From: Bacillota bacterium
GTDB lineage: Bacteria; Bacillota; Clostridia; TANB77; CAG-465
DNA length: 64,000 nt
Reading direction: 5' to 3'
NCBI GenBank assembly: GCA_023460515.1
Contig: JAEWPS010000038.1
Span: forward strand, 186,001-250,000
This document shows, piece by piece, positions 62,970 to 64,000 of this stretch. Made by a program: the position numbers and the translations under genes. Position 1 is the stretch's first letter. The number at the start of each line of letters is the position of its first letter. Under the pieces are notes generated by a model. The model saw only the letters and a program-made list of their open reading frames with translations, made no database searches and was not told where the DNA came from.

Positions 62970-64000
62970 TTATTTTTCAAGTTCTGTACATCTTACAAAT
63001 TCAGTTGTTGAAATATTGCTACCTGTTCCAAGTTGACCAAATTCATTTCTTCCAGCACCATATACTTCTGTACTAGATTTTACAAATAAGCAAAATCCGT
63101 TACCCGCTGCTATTTCTACTACATTACTAATATTTAATTTTTGTGGCGTTGGATAATTTACAAGTTGTGTATATCCATTACCAAATTGTCCACTAGTATT
63201 AGTTCCCCATGCGTATACATCTCCGTTTTCTAATAGACACATTGTGTATTGTAGATTTGTTTTTATCTTCTTAACTTTACCAGGTAGAGTTACTTTAGCA
63301 TAATCAGTTGTTCCTACTGATAAACCAGTATATCCATACACTCCATACGCATATATTTCATCATCTGCAGTATGAATATATGTTGCGGTTTGTGGATTTC
63401 CTGAATTAGATGATAAGAAATATATATTTTTTATATTCATTGTACTAATACTTCCAGTAAGTAACATTGGTGTTTGAATTATTCCAGATGTTTTTTCAGG
63501 TATATTTAAAAATTGTGACCAAGTTTGCCCCCATGCATAAATTTTATTATCATTAGATATGGACATTGCTCCACCATCACAACCAAATATATCTTTTATA
63601 TTTTGTTGTATAAGAACAAAATTCTCTTTAGCATCATTTGTACCCCATCCTCCTGCACCATATTGATATGTTTCAGAAAAACCTTTAGAATACAACTCTC
63701 CATTATTTAATAGCATATATTGATTTGTTCTTGTTACTATGCTTTTTACAACGTTGTTTAAAGGAGTAGTTGTTTTTAGATCCACCCATAATCTATATTC
63801 TGCATCTAATAAATGAATAGTATTTCCAAATCCAGTTATATATGATATATTCTCACCGTATTTTATAGGTTTTAATTCTTTTTGTATGATACTTCCTTTT
63901 GCAGTTAACAAATTCTGATTATATAAGTATATTTTACCTGAAGAATCTGTAGCAGTAAGTATTCCTCTAACCATGCTTAAATTTGTTACATTTGCTGGCG
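62970..64000 (-). CDS. RCC1-repeat protein, C-terminal part (runs off the window)
   Basis: The frame stays open to the window edge: the codons ahead of the Met at 63974 read on without a stop, so the start lies outside. The 343 visible residues contain RCC1-type beta-propeller repeats with typical turns: KIYAWGQTWSQFL, DVYAWGTNTSGQFGNG, and EVYGAGRNEFGQLGTGS close to the end, about 50 residues apart. Such propellers in Clostridia occur in large exported surface proteins. Here the final repeats form the C-terminus, ending FVRCTELEK. The N-terminal part, and so the anchor, is unknown. Confidence 0.75.
   Translation of the reverse strand, partial: PANVTNLSMVRGILTATDSSGKIYLYNQNLLTAKGSIIQKELKPIKYGENISYITGFGNTIHLLDAEYRLWVDLKTTTPLNNVVKSIVTRTNQYMLLNNGELYSKGFSETYQYGAGGWGTNDAKENFVLIQQNIKDIFGCDGGAMSISNDNKIYAWGQTWSQFLNIPEKTSGIIQTPMLLTGSISTMNIKNIYFLSSNSGNPQTATYIHTADDEIYAYGVYGYTGLSVGTTDYAKVTLPGKVKKIKTNLQYTMCLLENGDVYAWGTNTSGQFGNGYTQLVNYPTPQKLNISNVVEIAAGNGFCLFVKSSTEVYGAGRNEFGQLGTGSNISTTEFVRCTELEK

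Overview
The window is a strongly AT-rich stretch of a low-GC Gram-positive (Bacillota) chromosome, most likely an anaerobic member of the Clostridia, possibly an uncultured gut lineage. The assignment rests on the base composition, GGAGG-type ribosome sites, frequent GTG/TTG starts, a glycyl-radical pyruvate formate-lyase with its activase, VanW, RsgI-like and SipW/TasA-like proteins, and QueH. Most genes are on the minus strand. The species cannot be named from the sequence.

Layout. 1-9.3 kb: edge of a radical-SAM gene, a queuosine-salvage hydrolase behind a frameshifted HipA-like kinase, several small enzymes (GyrI-like, DUF6544-like, nitroreductase, TIM barrel), a deoxyinosine glycosylase, and pflA-pflB. 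9.5-17 kb: accessory region with an ADP-ribosyltransferase/coiled-coil protein, a TipA-like MerR regulator with an internal TipAS-type start, a cysteine desulfurase/TtcA-like pair and an orphan cluster of phage tail-like genes. 16.8-23.6 kb: a copper-type metal module (HMA-SafE-cupredoxin fusion, CopA ATPase, CopZ chaperone, two-component system, DUF2318 protein). Two of its promoters carry an identical 18-bp box at identical spacing. 23.6-27.9 kb: HD hydrolase, PAP2 phosphatase, SIS protein, RsgI-like protein and a small plus-strand gene behind a long leader.

28-44.4 kb is the most unusual part. About 16 kb on one strand encode a degenerate EAL-like protein, five TasA/camelysin-like single-pass proteins, two SipW-type signal peptidases, a membrane-anchored McrB-type AAA+ ATPase with a DUF2357-like partner, and a 2244-residue leucine-rich-repeat surface protein. 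I read it as a dedicated cell-surface fibre or adhesin export locus in which McrB/McrC-type proteins have been recruited. I do not know a described system with this composition.

44.8-49.3 kb: a membrane protein, an HD-domain gene flanked by a 94-bp duplication of the tRNA-Cys 3' end, five tRNA genes (transcribed Val-Asp-Phe-Gly-Cys), RNase P RNA, superoxide dismutase and a VanW-like protein. 49.3-64 kb: housekeeping genes (thrS, queH, ruvB, uvrA) interleaved with surface proteins: a 1317-residue prepilin-like protein with near-identical Ig-like repeats, two related membrane-anchored proteins and the C-terminal part of an RCC1-repeat protein.
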